The translations under genes and the position numbers were made by a program. From the NCBI GenBank assembly GCA_022414725.1, contig CM039465.1, positions 26,006,018 through 26,070,017 on the forward strand: 64,000 nucleotides of DNA. The letters run 5' to 3'. Source of the stretch: Microglena sp. YARC (lineage: Eukaryota; Chlorophyta; Chlorophyceae; Chlamydomonadales; Chlamydomonadaceae). Below, in pieces: positions 47,638 to 60,400 of the stretch. How positions within the stretch are numbered: the first letter of the stretch is position 1; each line of letters starts with the position of its first letter. The notes under the pieces were generated by a model. That model was not told the DNA's origin, searched no databases, and was given only the letters and a program-made list of their open reading frames with translations.

Positions 47638-48702
47638 ACTGATGAAGGTGTGTTGATGCGACTGATCAAGGAACAGCGCTGTCTCGAGAAGTCTGGCCAT
47701 CTGGAACCCCTGCACAAAATGGATGTTTCCATACCTCATTCGCTCAGGACAGGGACAGGCCTTTGGATTCGTCCATCCCTCTTCAACCACAGCTGCCTGC
47801 CCAACAGCACCAACTTTAACGTGGCTGACTTCATGTTCATCAGCACCACTCGGGATGTTGAAGCTGGCGAGGAGCTGAGTCTGTTGTATATATATCCCAT
47901 GGAGCCGTTTGAGGGGCGTACCAAAAGACTGGCTCAATGGAACGGCAAAGGCAACGGCTTTGCATGTGACTGCGCTCGCTGTGGTGCTTGCCGCCGCCAT
48001 CCTGAAATCGCCTCTCTTGAAAGTGAGGCGGAAACCATGCACTACCGTGTGAGAGAACTGTGGGCTAGAATGCCCATGCCTACCGCAATAATGGGAATAG
48101 TAAAAGCCCAGTTTCCAAGCTTATGCCTTGGTGCTTTGGAGCGCTTCCCTGACCGTGAAGTTTGTGGTGTGCTTTTGAAAACGCTTGAGCTAGAGGCCAT
48201 GGCACAGGCACTCTCTGGGGAACCAGACAAGGCTGTTCCTATCTTCCAGCGCTTGATTGACATCCACGCCTCAGCTTTAGGCACCTTTGGCAACGCTCGC
48301 TATGTGAGTAACAACATCCGCCTTGCAAGCACAGCCATCCGAGTTGGAAATCAGAGTACGGCACGACAGTCCATGCTTGCAGCCTTCAAGGTGGCATGCG
48401 TCCCTGGATGGCATGGCCTACCTATCTCTCTGCCTGATTTCCGATTCCTCATCTGGATGGAGTGCCTTGGTTATGGCACAGATGAAGACCGATTCTTGTA
48501 TTTGTTCGATTCTTGTGTCCAAGTTGCGGTACAGGCAGATGCAGCAATGGGGCACGTGGCTGGACAGAAGCCACCAGCCTTCTGCGCATACTGCGCTGAA
48601 GGGGCTCCCAATATGTTGCGCTGTGGGAGGTGTGGCGAGCTCTATTGCTCCAGGGAGCACCAGAAGGCCCACTGGAAGATCCATAAGAAAGTCTGCAAGT
48701 AG
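47638..48702 (+). CDS. TPR-SET-MYND protein, second half of SET and MYND finger
   Basis: Joining 46237 to 47644 restores the SET reading frame exactly (..STD|EGVLMRL..). This part holds the SET core LFNHSCLPNSTNF and AGEELSLLYIY, the Cys-rich post-SET motif FACDCARC, a helical C-terminal region, and a terminal MYND zinc finger: CAYC, CGRC, YCSREH, H and VC around 48588-48699. Stop TAG at 48700-48702. The LINE upstream means no intact protein can be made from this allele unless the insertion is removed from the transcript. The gene is otherwise intronless, unlike its neighbours. Confidence 0.83.
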   Translation, partial: TDEGVLMRLIKEQRCLEKSGHLEPLHKMDVSIPHSLRTGTGLWIRPSLFNHSCLPNSTNFNVADFMFISTTRDVEAGEELSLLYIYPMEPFEGRTKRLAQWNGKGNGFACDCARCGACRRHPEIASLESEAETMHYRVRELWARMPMPTAIMGIVKAQFPSLCLGALERFPDREVCGVLLKTLELEAMAQALSGEPDKAVPIFQRLIDIHASALGTFGNARYVSNNIRLASTAIRVGNQSTARQSMLAAFKVACVPGWHGLPISLPDFRFLIWMECLGYGTDEDRFLYLFDSCVQVAVQADAAMGHVAGQKPPAFCAYCAEGAPNMLRCGRCGELYCSREHQKAHWKIHKKVCK

Positions 48703-48719
48703 CACAGGTCATCAGTTGG

Positions 48720-48865
48720 GCAAGGCTGAGAACTTTCCTCCGTCGCCGACGCGTGGTAGTCCGAGCTCAGGTGCAGTAGCGGTCTGCACAATCACAACCC
48801 ACTGTAGCTTTCCCCAGAGTAATCGAACGGGAAGGTTCCCTTAACTTCATGCCCGGTTGCTAGTC
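48720..48865. repeat. Dispersed element G copy
   Basis: Contains 'gagaactttcctccgtcgcc', 'ggtagtccgagctcaggtgc' and 'gggaaggttcccttaacttc'. Related sequence at 13040-13190 (deacetylase intron 5) and 53330-53420, with shorter traces at 39920 and 51490. Confidence 0.55.
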
Positions 48866-49068
48866 GTAACTATTTTCAAGTTTCAAATTTCATCAGTTGG
48901 GCCGGTCCACTAGCTACTGCACACACCGACACCTCCGGCAGCTAAGAATTCACTGGAATGATCAAGTCCTAATTTCACCACACTATTGGGAGAGGCTGAA
49001 GACCCAAACCTCAACACTAGAATGCGGATGTTTCCCTGCCTGGATATGGCCTTGGTGTCTATGAACGG

Positions 49069-49440
49069 ATGCATTTTGGCCATGTGCACCTATCTGTATC
49101 TGGCCACTATGTATCAGCCTATAAGTGGCCTATAGAGCTGGCATATGCGCTCCTGCTTACCTATCTAGGTTCTAGAGCCGACCAAACTGTTGACCATAGA
49201 GATGTATATGTTGAAAAACACTTAAATGGTTTTGATTGGATTGGATCGATCACCTCGTCTATCAGCCTTCAGGCTGCTCACCATCTGCCGGCTGAATTAA
49301 CGTTCATATTAGAATGTCAGTTATACGCTGAGGATAGAAAAAGTATTTTTGATAAAATGAACATTGAACCTCAATTGGTGGATAAAAACTCCAGTATGAA
49401 GGTGGTCATGAATCCTGATTCCTTTGCGGGATGGATATAA
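49069..49440 (+). CDS. Unrecognised open frame, 123 aa
   Basis: ATG to TAA with non-repetitive composition (DRKSIFDKMNIEPQLVD, ILECQLYAED). I recognise no family and see no neighbouring exon. It may be a transposon fragment or chance. Followed directly by element C. Confidence 0.25.
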   Translation: MHFGHVHLSVSGHYVSAYKWPIELAYALLLTYLGSRADQTVDHRDVYVEKHLNGFDWIGSITSSISLQAAHHLPAELTFILECQLYAEDRKSIFDKMNIEPQLVDKNSSMKVVMNPDSFAGWI

Positions 49441-49459
49441 ATAGCACAATAGATAATTT

Positions 49460-49700
49460 GATTGAGGGAGGGATAATAATCGCACAATTAAATTCATTAT
49501 CATCCCAGCTGAGATGATGATTTAATTATATTGTATAATTTAATTATCACTGTAGCACGAACTCAGGGCCCCCGTTGGTTAAACGATTGTTTGGGGTTCA
49601 GTTCATCAGTGTTTTTTCTTGTTAATCCCTTCCTATACGGTTGGACAAGTCCCTTTAGCCTATTTAGCCACCCCTGGACTATAACTTACATACATGGGGA
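49460..49700 (+). mobile_element. Dispersed element C, full copy
   Basis: From 'aataatcgcacaattaaatt' and 'gagatgatgatttaattata' to 'acaagtccctttagcctatt' and 'acccctggactataac'. A right-end piece recurs at 49855-49930, and an inverted right end at 50265-50325. Confidence 0.65.
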
Positions 49701-50599
49701 GCATGAACACTACTTCACCACTCTCCTGATTATATAATGTAATCACACAGGTGGTGCAGATAGGTATCTACGTAATAATGAATGATACACACGCAGAAAA
49801 TTTTGCCTCATTGTCTTTGCTTCCTTCAGGTCCTTGTCTATGCTTGTTTCTGCTTTTTCTTTTTAAGCTCTTCCTATCACGGTTGAGCAAGTCCATTTAG
49901 CCTATTTGGCCTAACCCCTGGTTGTAGCATACACACGTTGTCTCATTACTTTCTTGATTTTACCCTATGATTGTTTATTGGAGGTCTGCTGGAAAACCCC
50001 CCGGGTGCAACGGATTTGGATGGTCCACTGCCATACGTCGCCTACGTAGATTTTGGCTCATGAAATGTACATGTCCAGAAAAGTTACGTAAAATTTGAAG
50101 TACCCTTGAACAAACCTGGCACACGGTACCAGCCATGTTTACTCCGCTCTGAATCTTCTGAATCCTCTTCTGAATCCTCGGTGTCGCTGGTTTGTGTCGG
50201 GAGAACCACCTCCTGGGGTGAAATACTGAAATACCCTTCACAACTAAAAACAAGAAGTATGTTACAGTCCAGGGATAGCCTACTAGGCTGAAGGAACTTG
50301 CCCATTCTCGAAATACCGAGAAGAGTTAAACATTAACAGGAGGGTTTACAACGCTGCCCCCCACCTCCCTATGTGCTTCACTCAACAAGGTTTGGATTGG
50401 CACAATAATGCATGTTCTATACGGTATATGTGATACCACACATATCTCATAATTATAATATGGTTGCTGTGATTAAATGACAGCTAGGATAGCTACGATG
50501 CATTGATGCAACACAGCAAGACCCACGTAGTTACCTCCTTGAATCCACGCCCCTTCCTGTTGACTATCATTTCTATATACTGCCCATGTTTAATCCACC

Positions 50600-51220
50600 T
50601 GCGCACGGTGCCAATCAATCAATCGACAATTGGTTTTAATTGACTATGTTGCTGCCAAAGACGGCGAGCAGCACTAAAGGCTGAAGCCACGTAACCAAGT
50701 TCAAATTCAAGTTGACTATCATTCCAGAAATTTACATCTTCGCTCCAAGATACGGTATATTTCCCGTACCGGACTTTGTTCGTTTGTATGCTTGCCTTAA
50801 AAGCGACACAGTCTACAAGCTGCAAATCCTGGCATGCATCGGGACTTTTGGGTATCCGGCTACAGCTTTGAGCACCTGGCAAGACCACGTTGCAAAAAAA
50901 TAAAAAACGATTTCTTCACGTCAACATTTCCCCTGGCAAGTACGGTACGTTTTTACTGCCGAAGACGGCGGGCAGCCCAATGCCATGTAACCAAGTTCAA
51001 GTTCAAGTAACCGGGTACAGCTTTGAGCGGGCCCCTGGCAAGATCACGACGCAAAAAATAAAAAACGATTTGTTCACGTAAACATTTCCTCTGGTAAATT
51101 CGTTTTTTTACTGCCAAAGACGGCGAGCATCCAAATTGCTGGCTGGAGCCATGTAATCAAGTTCAAGTTCAAGTAACCGGCTACAGCTTTGAGCGAGCAC
51201 CTGGCATGACCACGTTTTCC
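50600..51220. repeat. SINE-like element E, three tandem copies
   Basis: Each copy has 'actgccaaagacggcgagca', 'gccatgtaaccaagttcaag', a TTCAAG run, 'gctttgagc..gcacctggca' and 'aaaaaacgattt.ttcacgt'. Copies start near 50650, 50955 and 51110. No coding capacity. Confidence 0.65.
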
Positions 51221-51629
51221 ATCAACTCCACAGGGGCCGCGGCTCCACCTGCGTCCGTAAAATTCAATTAAGGGTTCAGTCTGGGTTCAGGGTTTATTTT
51301 AAGGGTGGACCCAGCCCCATTCTTGCATTAGAGACACTAGCGCGCACAAGCAATTATTTAAGAAGCCTATTTTAGGACAGCATGTAAGACACACAAACCT
51401 CGGAGTCAAAGTCCATATTGACATTATTGAACGGGAATACATGCATTGGTGGTTAACCCCAGTGCAAGCAAGCAAGCAAGCGGGTTGGCCCCCTCAACCT
51501 CACGCCTCTAATAAGGCGGACTATTTCTTTATTGATTTATTTATCGGAATACATCAAAGGGCACATTTAAAGCCAGATCTCAGATGGCGATAGTATAATT
51601 GGTATACCATGACCACTGCCCAATGCATA

Positions 51630-52025
51630 CCTGCCCCCCCCCCCCCCCCCTCATAGCCTATGCTCGCAAGTACTCAATACCTTTTTACCAGATCATACCC
51701 CCCCCCCCCCCCCCCCCCCCCTCATAGCCTATGCTCGCAAGTACTCAATACCTTTTACCAGCATATACCCCCCCCCACCCCCCCCTCATTAGCCTATGCT
51801 CGCAAGTACTCAATACCCACGTTTAACCAGCATCATACCCCCCCCCCCCCCCCCCCCCCCTCATAGCCATGCTCGCAAATTCGTTCGCACTCAATACTTT
51901 AACCCAGCATCATATCCCCCCCCCCCCCCCCCCCCCCCCGCCCTCATACCTATGCTCGCAAGTACTCAATACCTTTTACCCCTTTAGTCATCCTATCGAT
52001 ACCCCCCCCCCCCCCCCCCGCCCCT
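51630..52025. repeat. ~80-bp tandem repeat with long poly-C tracts
   Basis: Five or six units of 'tatgctcgcaagtactcaat' and 'accttttacca' each followed by a C run of 13-25 nt. The C-run positions may be poorly resolved in the assembly. Confidence 0.9.
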
Positions 52026-52234
52026 CTACAAAAGAATCTACACACTCGCAAGCTTCGCATGACTACACACACAAGCACCCGCAAGCACCGACAGCACCCA
52101 CAAGAACCGAGCGGTGCAAAACACACACAGACTCTTTTCAACCACCTACCTGCGAGTCTTTTTAGCCCCAAACCCCGTCTCAAGTCTTGTGTGTATGTTG
52201 TTCCATTCAAGACGCAGGCACCCAGAAACTTGAA

Positions 52235-52425
52235 TTGCTGTCAAATATGCAACCGAGTTTGACCGCCTGTCAAATATGCAACCGCCTGTGCAACCACCAA
52301 CCAATATGCAACCGCCTCTGTCAAATATGCAACCGCATCTGTGCAACCCACCAACCAATATGCAACCGCCTGTCAATTGCAACCGCCTATGCAACACCAA
52401 CCAAAATGCAACTGGGTCTGACAAT
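52235..52425. repeat. ~19-bp CAAATATGCAACCGCC tandem repeat
   Basis: About nine irregular units of 'tgtcaaatatgcaaccgcc' or 'accaatatgcaaccgcc'. Confidence 0.85.
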
Positions 52426-52614
52426 GATCGACGCATCGCCCATTCCGTCGTTGCATGGCGAAGCATGTTTGGCGCTGCCCAGCACCCCCCCCCTCACGCT
52501 TAGCGCTCTGCCATGCTATCCTGAAATCAGGCTTGAGTAGGCGAAGTAGCTACTCAACCTGGCCTACATGAAATCTAAATAAAAAGCATTATCCCTCATC
52601 CCGTACCTGTGTAT

Positions 52615-52865
52615 GTATGTTACAGACCAGGGGTAGACAGGTAGAACTAAAAGGACCCTGCCCAACCTTGATATCAGGAGGGCTAAGCGAAAACAAGCAC
52701 TGATGAACTTAGGCCCCAACAAATGTATTGTTATGTGAATTCAGAGTTATCTTAGTACGTACTGCTGTACTGTAGTGGTATCGCTAGGAAGGAAAACAAG
52801 CACTGATGAACTGGGCCCCAACAAATTGTTTTACCGACGAGGCCCTGAGTTTGTGCTACTAATAA
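52615..52865 (-). mobile_element. Dispersed element C, inverted copy
   Basis: 'gttacagaccaggggtagac' at one end and 'ccctgagtttgtgctacta' at the other. An internal 'gcactgatgaact.aggcccc' is duplicated at 52700 and 52800. Confidence 0.6.
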
Positions 52866-53095
52866 TGTATACTGTGTCTCCTGGAGGGACCATACCACAA
52901 CCATACCTCACCACACCAACCACACAAACCACACACCCGTAGGCTTGAGACCCCCAGGGCAAGCTGACACCCACACCAGCACCCATCACTGGCACGCCAT
53001 ATCCGCACCTGTGCAAGGCAGCAGTGCATCCCCAGAGACCTAGCACTTGCACCAGGGGAGCCGCCACATTTTATACTGCATCCCTATACTGTAGA

Positions 53096-53196
53096 GGGAA
53101 GCTGGCCAGCACTCAAGCTGGTCAACAATTCTTGTCCTAAACCACGTAGACCTTAACCCACACCGATAAACCAAGTGCTGACCAGCTTCCCCTACC
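53096..53196. mobile_element. MITE family F, copy 2
   Basis: 'agggaagctggccagcactc' and inverse 'aagtgctgaccagcttcccc' bound about 100 bp. Pairs with 42517-42636. Confidence 0.75.
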
Positions 53197-53229
53197 ATAG
53201 CCCTTTCAGTGATATACAATGTCTAGTGG

Positions 53230-54010
53230 TGAGTACCCAGATCGCTTGAGGTATGAACGAGTCGGGGTTCGACTCCGCCGTGTCCCCTTGCGGTCGTCTT
53301 GGCGTTTCAGGTCGTCACACCGCGATGGTAGCTTGTCCAGTTGAGGTAGGAGACCGCTCCCACACCCGCGGCCGCATACGACGGGCTCCCTTAACACCAC
53401 GCCCCACCAGGCGTTATCATTACCTTTTCCCCCTACCATCTCTCATCCCCACCTGAAAGTTGTCTAACCCATAAACCCGCACCCTCTCTTGTCCCACACA
53501 CAAAGCACACAGCTACGAAACACACACCGCCCACCCTGCGGTCTGTCTAGATACTATCCCAGTCGTAGCCCCATTATCCACTAACCGTCCATCTGGACTG
53601 GGGGAAAAATCACTCCACCATTGCAAGGACAAAGGGTATAAACTCATCGCCGACCCTCTGGGCCACCCCTGGCCGCTGGCCATCCCCCTTAACAAAAGCA
53701 TTTAGAATGAAGCTATATTGCACACCTCCCTCTCCCTCCACAAAAGCATCCAACCCATCCCAACCCTGCCATCCGGCCCTGCCCCCCTCTCCTTCCCCCC
53801 ACCACCCAAGCTCCTCCGACTATCCTCCAGGCCTGGGTGAGTTACCCCCCTCCCCCCCTCCCTCCAGCCCGGGCCCCCCATTATCCACCAACCTATCCTC
53901 ATCCCTACCTGTGAAGTTATTCAGAGACTGCGTAGTTGTACACCCTATTGCTACCAGCCGGCCCCCGTCGCCATTATCCACCAACATCCTCTCCCCTACC
54001 TGTCTCAAAA
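53230..54010. repeat. Element G copy and 'ccattatccaccaac' repeats
   Basis: 53250-53425 has 'gacgggctcccttaacacca' with 'cgccccaccaggcg' (element G type). From 53565 on, 'cattatccaccaac' units recur at 53570, 53880 and 53972 in C-rich sequence. No gene recognised. Confidence 0.5.
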
Positions 54011-54479
54011 TTTAAGTCAAAGGAGTACTGTACCAGCCCGACCATATTCCCCCAGCACCATCCTCATCCCTTACTCTTAAAGTGATCAAACTGCTCACCC
54101 CTGTCCGACAAACATTTGAAGTCCGTCCACAGTATCCAACCAGCATCCTTGCACCAGCAAACAGACGAGTCTCACAGGGGCGTGTAGACAGCATCAAACA
54201 CCATCCGAACTTTGCAACAACAGATGCGGGCACTGGACTTTCTATCCCTCTTCTCGCAACGAGGAGGCATGATTGAGGTTTGGTGAAATTCAATACATAA
54301 ATGCATAATAATAAATCACATAAATAAATGCCTAGATTATGTTATACACCCCCTTATTCAAAAGCCGTGTAAATTGGCGGTGGGCAGCCCGATTTGCGCC
54401 CTTGCACCTGTTGGCCATAACTACCAATAATGATGGGGATGGCCTTATTCTACTTATGGGAACTCAAGATCCGCTTCTA

Positions 54480-54965
54480 TGTTGTAGGTATGTGTAAACC
54501 ATGATAAAGGCGTATAGAGGGGTGATGTAGACGGTTGGAGCAGGGTAGATGGGTACAGGGGTAGACGGCCCAGCGTAGGGGATAGATGGTGTGTGTACTC
54601 GAGGGGCAGAAGGGTAGATGGGTAGAAAGGTCGAGGGCAGACAAACGGGTAGCATGGGTAGAAAGGGTCAGCAGGCATAAGGGTAAGGGTCAAAATGGGA
54701 GGTGCAGGTATGCCGTAGAAAAGGCATCTGAGGGGCAGAAGGGGTTAGTCAGAAGGGTTAGATATAAGGTGAGGGGGCAGAAGCCGCGGTAGTAATGGGG
54801 TAGAAAGGTCGAGGGAGAAGCGATGTAGATTAGAAAGGTCGAGGGGCAGACAGGGGTCCGATGGTAGACAAGGTCGAGGGCTCCTAGAAGGGATGGGTAT
54901 CTATGGGGTGAGGCGATAGAGCGGGCAGCAGGGTAGGTAGATGGGTAGAGGGTGGGGGTGTGGGT
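54480..54965. repeat. GGTAGATGGGTAGAAAGGTCGAGG short repeat field
   Basis: Irregular G/A-rich units ('gggtagaaaggtcgaggg', 'ggggcagaagggt') with variable spacing and many small indels. Confidence 0.75.
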
Positions 54966-55019
54966 ACAATAACAAAAACGAAGAATCGTGGACTACGATA
55001 CTTTTTGGCAGGGCTTTTA

Positions 55020-57230
55020 TTCTAGGAAAACTTAGGCTGTGTCTTAACGTAGCTCCATGGTGCTCCCCTTAAGTACGCTTTTTGCGGAGCCCTCTTCAAA
55101 GGGCAGGCCCCCCAGGGGTTTACCCCGTTGCCGTTTGTCCAACCGCCCCCCCCCGGATGAGCCTGACACGTCAGCCAACCCCGCTTCTCGTTGACTAACT
55201 TGCTTCCCGTTGTCCACTGTCCCTCCGTGCGAACCACTCTCTGCCATTTAGAACTCGTCCCTTGCAAATGCTGCATAGACTTGTTCTTTTTCAACAGCCT
55301 AAAAGTTTCTGAAGTTTGCACATATAGATACGTAATGAGCACTTGTGCTATATACACAGAACCTCTCTCGCCTTGCACAACCGGCAAATGACGATGCATT
55401 ACCCCCACGTCCTAGACACCATCATCTTCTCAATAGCCAGAGATGGCCCAGCCAGCCCAGTCCTGTTGAAACCCCGTTGAATTGTCCCGCCTGCTCAACC
55501 AGATCAACAGTGTTCACCGCTCCTATCTGCTTTGCTACAGGGTTCTACCTCGGAGCCAGCTCATGGGTTCAGGTTCTGAATAGCACGTAGATACGTAAAT
55601 GAGCATTGTATCGCAGAATTAGCACATATTTTCCCATAATACAGGGGCATATCGCTTGATAAAATCCACCGCTGATTTGTTGGGGTGTCAATAGTGGTGG
55701 ATAACCGCACATACAGTTTTTACCGACTTTCTTGGTGGGCCGTACTCCGGAGCTCTCACGATTTTTGGGCCGCTGCCCGATGGCTAAGCTTAACGCACTA
55801 CAGTTCTCTGTCCCGCAACTTTCTCTGGGAGGGTGGAGCCGCTGTACGAGTGTCAGTGGCAGGTACTTGGTTCTATACTAAGCCTGTGTTGTGCCGCCCT
55901 ACGGCAACCGATTTTTTTGGCGGAACCCCCCCCTCCTTCTCCAAGGGGCCGGTGTTAGCCCCGAGGTTTACCCGACTCCAGGGTGTCCGTCTGCAATGTG
56001 TCTCCACCGCTGAGCCGAACACATTGAAGCCTGACACGTCGTCAGCTCTTAACTGTTAGCAAGTAGTTAAGGTTCGCGTTGTGCCTATCACTAACTGACT
56101 TCAGTTGCCCCTAAAAACAAAACTTGTGCGGCCTGATCATTGATCTGGATGCCCCAATTACGTACTTGTGCTACATGCCCTTATATACCACGACAGGATT
56201 TTTTTTCTCGCCGACCGTACCTGACCACACCAAACTTTTAAAATTGTACGTTGTATGCCCGAAGCCACATTGAAACCCCTCACGCCCGTCAAACCAGACT
56301 GAGCGGTAGCAGAATGGTTTCGCCCACCCTGCTGCACCCAGTGGCACCAAGTGAACCCGTTACCCCTGTTTAACCCCTTCCGTCGCCCCCCGAAGAAAAA
56401 CGACATTATAAAAAACGCAATTTTTTGCTGCCGTACGGTTATAGCAGTCGCTAGTTTTGACTCCGTTTGCAAAAATGATGCTATAAATACAGGTAAACAA
56501 AGAAATAATTGTGGCTTATATACAGTACCTTAATATAAAACCTTGATTTGGTGGAGCCACCCCTTCTGGAGCGGGGAGCCCCCAGTTACCCATTTGTCCT
56601 GTGTGCTCTTGGACCGCACTGAACAATTGAAGCCGGTGTCCGTCCCTGTTGTCCAACTGACCGAAAACAATTGAAGCCTGAAACACGATTAGCCAACTGC
56701 TCATAACTAACTGCTTGCCGTTGCCACACACTGCCAATGTCTTGTGCATCTATTACGTACTTGCTGACTATTACACAGTACCTTATACAGCACCCTGATT
56801 TCCGTTGGGATATCGCTCTCTTCAAGGGGGCGTGACCCCCAAGTTACCCACTTGTCCGCCACGTGTGTCTGACTGAGGCGAAGCCTGACACATGTCAACC
56901 GCAAACGGTCTCGTAACAACTACGCCTCCGTTGCCAGTCTGTGCTCCGTCTAACTCAACCCACCTCCGCCAATTTTCGCGCCGCCGCTTTACGACTCGCC
57001 ATAGGATTTTGAGGGCTACCGCACATATTCCCCGATATCGAGACCGACACTTTGGACTAGCCAGCCTTGATACAAGTAACCTCTACCCTGACCGGCCTTA
57101 TTGGCCCCGAGACCCCCCCTTCTGGTGGGCGAAGCCCCCTATGTGTTACCCATGCTCGTCGTTTAGACAAAAAATTGCAACGCCCACACGTCTAGTCAAC
57201 TGTTCATAACTAACCTGCTTCTGTTCACCT
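55020..57230. repeat. Element H, about five diverged copies
   Basis: Recurring landmarks 'gagcccccagttacccattt', 'gaagcctgacacg', 'gtcaaccgc' and 'taactaactgcttgccgttg' near 55085-55215, 55920-56060, 56560-56730, 56815-56930 and 57110-57215. A short copy lies within the deacetylase intron at 8245-8330. No protein recognised. Confidence 0.55.
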
Positions 57231-57499
57231 ACTCATTTCCGCGTTAGCCACCCCTTATTGCCTCCCCCTTGCCCACACCACCACTCCAACTTTGTCCCGC
57301 ATCGCCTTGCGACCCGCTGACCACTGCCACCGCTTGCACGCAAGCCCTTATCAGCTTGACCGTGACCAGCCCAGTTCGGTGTTCATGCGTGCACCGGCTT
57401 GCGAAGCCCTGGGTTCTGATCCAAACCCATAAGGTTGTAAAAAGTGTAACAGTCGCTTATGTCTCAGCCCTTAACCCAAATAGTTTAAAATCCATAACT

Positions 57500-60400
57500 C
57501 ACCCAGCCTAGGACCGCATCGGCCGGCCTAAGTCATCTACAAGCCTGAATTTTCACGACTCGCTTAAGGATGCATCCCCACAGAGAACTGTTAGTAAGCA
57601 CGTCTCCAGACACTTCCCCGTTCTGGATTTGATTTGTTGAAGGCCCGTGAAGTAGAGCAAGAAATTCCATACCCACTTAATGTCAATAATAAACAGTTCA
57701 AATATCAAAATTAAATATATTAAAATTTAAATATGTAATAAATTACAGGCTCAACTTACGTTGTCAATCAATAACCACTTTACATAAAACCCCACCAATT
57801 AATAATCTGAAAATTCAATTAATATTATTATCAAAAATAAATTTCCTCATAGTTATTTTCACGACTCACTCAGTAATGTCATTCCCACTAAGGTGCTGTA
57901 TTAGAAAGCCACGCTTATCACACTGTCCACATTCTTGGCTTTGCATTTGTATTTGATTTAGGTGTTACATTCTAATGGCAAAACTACAAGAATGATCCCA
58001 GGACTTCTACTTAGATATCAAAATAACAATTAAATCCTAAAACCAAAACGTGTACAAATTTAATCTTCACGACATTAGAGGCATCCCCCACGGACGGTGC
58101 TGTTACAAATGACTCTCCAATGACCATCAGGCCCCTAGCTAGCCTTTTGCCTTTTCCTTAAGTTTATTGCAGGTTTTGGCTTGGTATCTAGGTTGATTTT
58201 ATTGCAATGTATGTTTTGTATTAGCCTGTATTTTAGATGTTGAAGTTGGTGTGACTCACTTAGGAAATGCATCCCCACGGAGGTTCTGTTAGCAAAGCAC
58301 GTCTCCCAGATTGACCATGCAGGGCCCTAAGCCTAGCCTTTGTTGCGGTTGCCTTCTACGTTCTAGTCTTCTAATTGCCTTTCTTATGTCTTGATTTGTT
58401 GTAGGTTATGGTTTTGTATTAGGGATGTTTTGAGATGTTGAAAGTTGACTCACTTAGAGCATCCCCACGGAGTGCCCTTTAGCAAAAGCACGTCTCAATT
58501 GACCATCAGCGCCCCTAGCTAGCTTTTGCTTTTGGCCTTTTAGTTTAGTTTCCTAGTTCTGCGCTTTCGGTTATGTTTTGATTTTGTCTGATACGGTTAT
58601 TGTTTTGGTATGAGTGCGTCCATGTTTATAGCCTTTTTAACACCTAGCTCCGGACCTCATTAGATGCATCCCCACCCGAGGTGCTTGTTCAGCAAAAGCA
58701 CGCTCAATCTGACCATCAGGGCCCTAGCTAGCTTTGCCTTTCTCCTTAATTTAATGCTAGTATGCTTTCGTAATGGTTGGATTTGTTAATGTAGTTTCAT
58801 GGTTTGGTATTAGGTGTAAATGTTTTAATGTTAAAGTTCGTACTCCAACTTAGCGATGGCATCCCCCACGGATTGCTGTTACAAACAACGTCTCAATTGA
58901 CCATGCCAGGGCCCTAGCTACTTTTGGCTTTTGCCCCTAAGTTTAAAGTTCTAGGTTGGCTTTTATGGGTCTTTGATTTTACGTTGCTAGTTTATGGTTG
59001 CTATTAGGGTATGTTTTAAAGAGGGTATGAATGTACTCCCACTTACGCATAACATCCCCACGACGGGTCCTGTTAGCAAAAGCACGTCTCAATTACCATG
59101 CAAGGCCCAAACTAGCTCTCTCCCTTTTGCCTTTATTTCATCTAGGTTTGCCTTTGTTATGGTTTTATTTTCCTTGCTAGGTTATGGTTTGGGATTAGGT
59201 GGTATGTATTAGATTTAAGTGTGACTCACCTTAAAGATCATCCCCCACCAGTCCTAACGCTTCCAGCCAAAAGAGTCTTCAACGTGACCCATGCCAGCCC
59301 CTAGCTAGCTTCCTTGCTTTTGCCTTTAGTTAGTGTCTAGTTTGGCTATTGTATGTTTGATTTTCTGTAGGTTATTCTTTGGTAGTTTAGTGTTATGTTT
59401 TAGAGTTTAAGTGTGACTCCCCACTTAGGATGTCATCCCACCGGACGTCGCTACAAAGCACGTCTCCAATACCTTCCACCCACCCAAGGCCCCACTAGCT
59501 AGCTTTTGCTTTGCCTTTTATTTAGTTCTAGGTTGCCTTTGTTCATGTTAATTTCTGATTTTGTTGTCAGGTCTATGTCTTGCGTATTAGTCGTATGTTT
59601 TTAGATGTTGACAGTGTGATCCCACTTAGATGCATCGACCGTGCTCCGCTACGCAAAAAGCACTCTCCCACAATTCGACCCATGCAGGCCTAGCTAAGCT
59701 TTTGCCCCTTTGCCCTTTAGTTAGTTCTAGGTTTGGCCTTTGGTTCATCGTTTGATTTGGTTGTATGTTATGGTTTGCAGTTTTCGTTATTAGTGTATCG
59801 TTTTAAATGTTGAAGTACGTGGACTCACCTTAGATCCATCCCCCCCAGAACGTCTGTTAGCAAAAGCACCCTCTCAATTGACCATGCAGGCCCCCAGCAG
59901 CTTTGCTGTGCCTTTCAGTTTAGTCTGTTTGCTTTGGTTATGCTTGATTTTTTGTACTGTAGTGGATGTTTTGGTATTAGGTGTACTTTTATCAATGTTG
60001 ATCATGGGACCTCACTTAGGAGCCACCCCCACCGGAAGCCTGTTACCAACAAAAGCACGTCAACTTCCGACCATGCAGCCCTAGCTAGCTTTGCTTTGCT
60101 TTTAGTTTATTCTAGGTTTGGCTATGTTCATCGTTTTGATTTCGTGTTTCTAGTTTGTTTTGGTATTAGGGTATGTTTAAGTTGAATGGACTCATAGGAT
60201 GCCATCCCCACGAAGTGCTGTTAGCCATAAACACGTCTCAATTGACCATGCCAGGCCCTACTACTTCTTGCTTTTGCTTTAGCTTTAGTTCTAGGTTTGC
60301 CTTGGTTATGGTTTTATTTTGTTGTATCTTACCGGTTGTATTAGGTTATTGTTCTTTAATGTTAAAATGGTGAGCTCACTATAGGATCCCCACCATGCTG

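Noticed and set aside
53240..53300. tRNA-like B box (ggttcgactcc) near 53273
   Set aside because: T stem and acceptor do not pair; at most a tRNA-derived SINE remnant.
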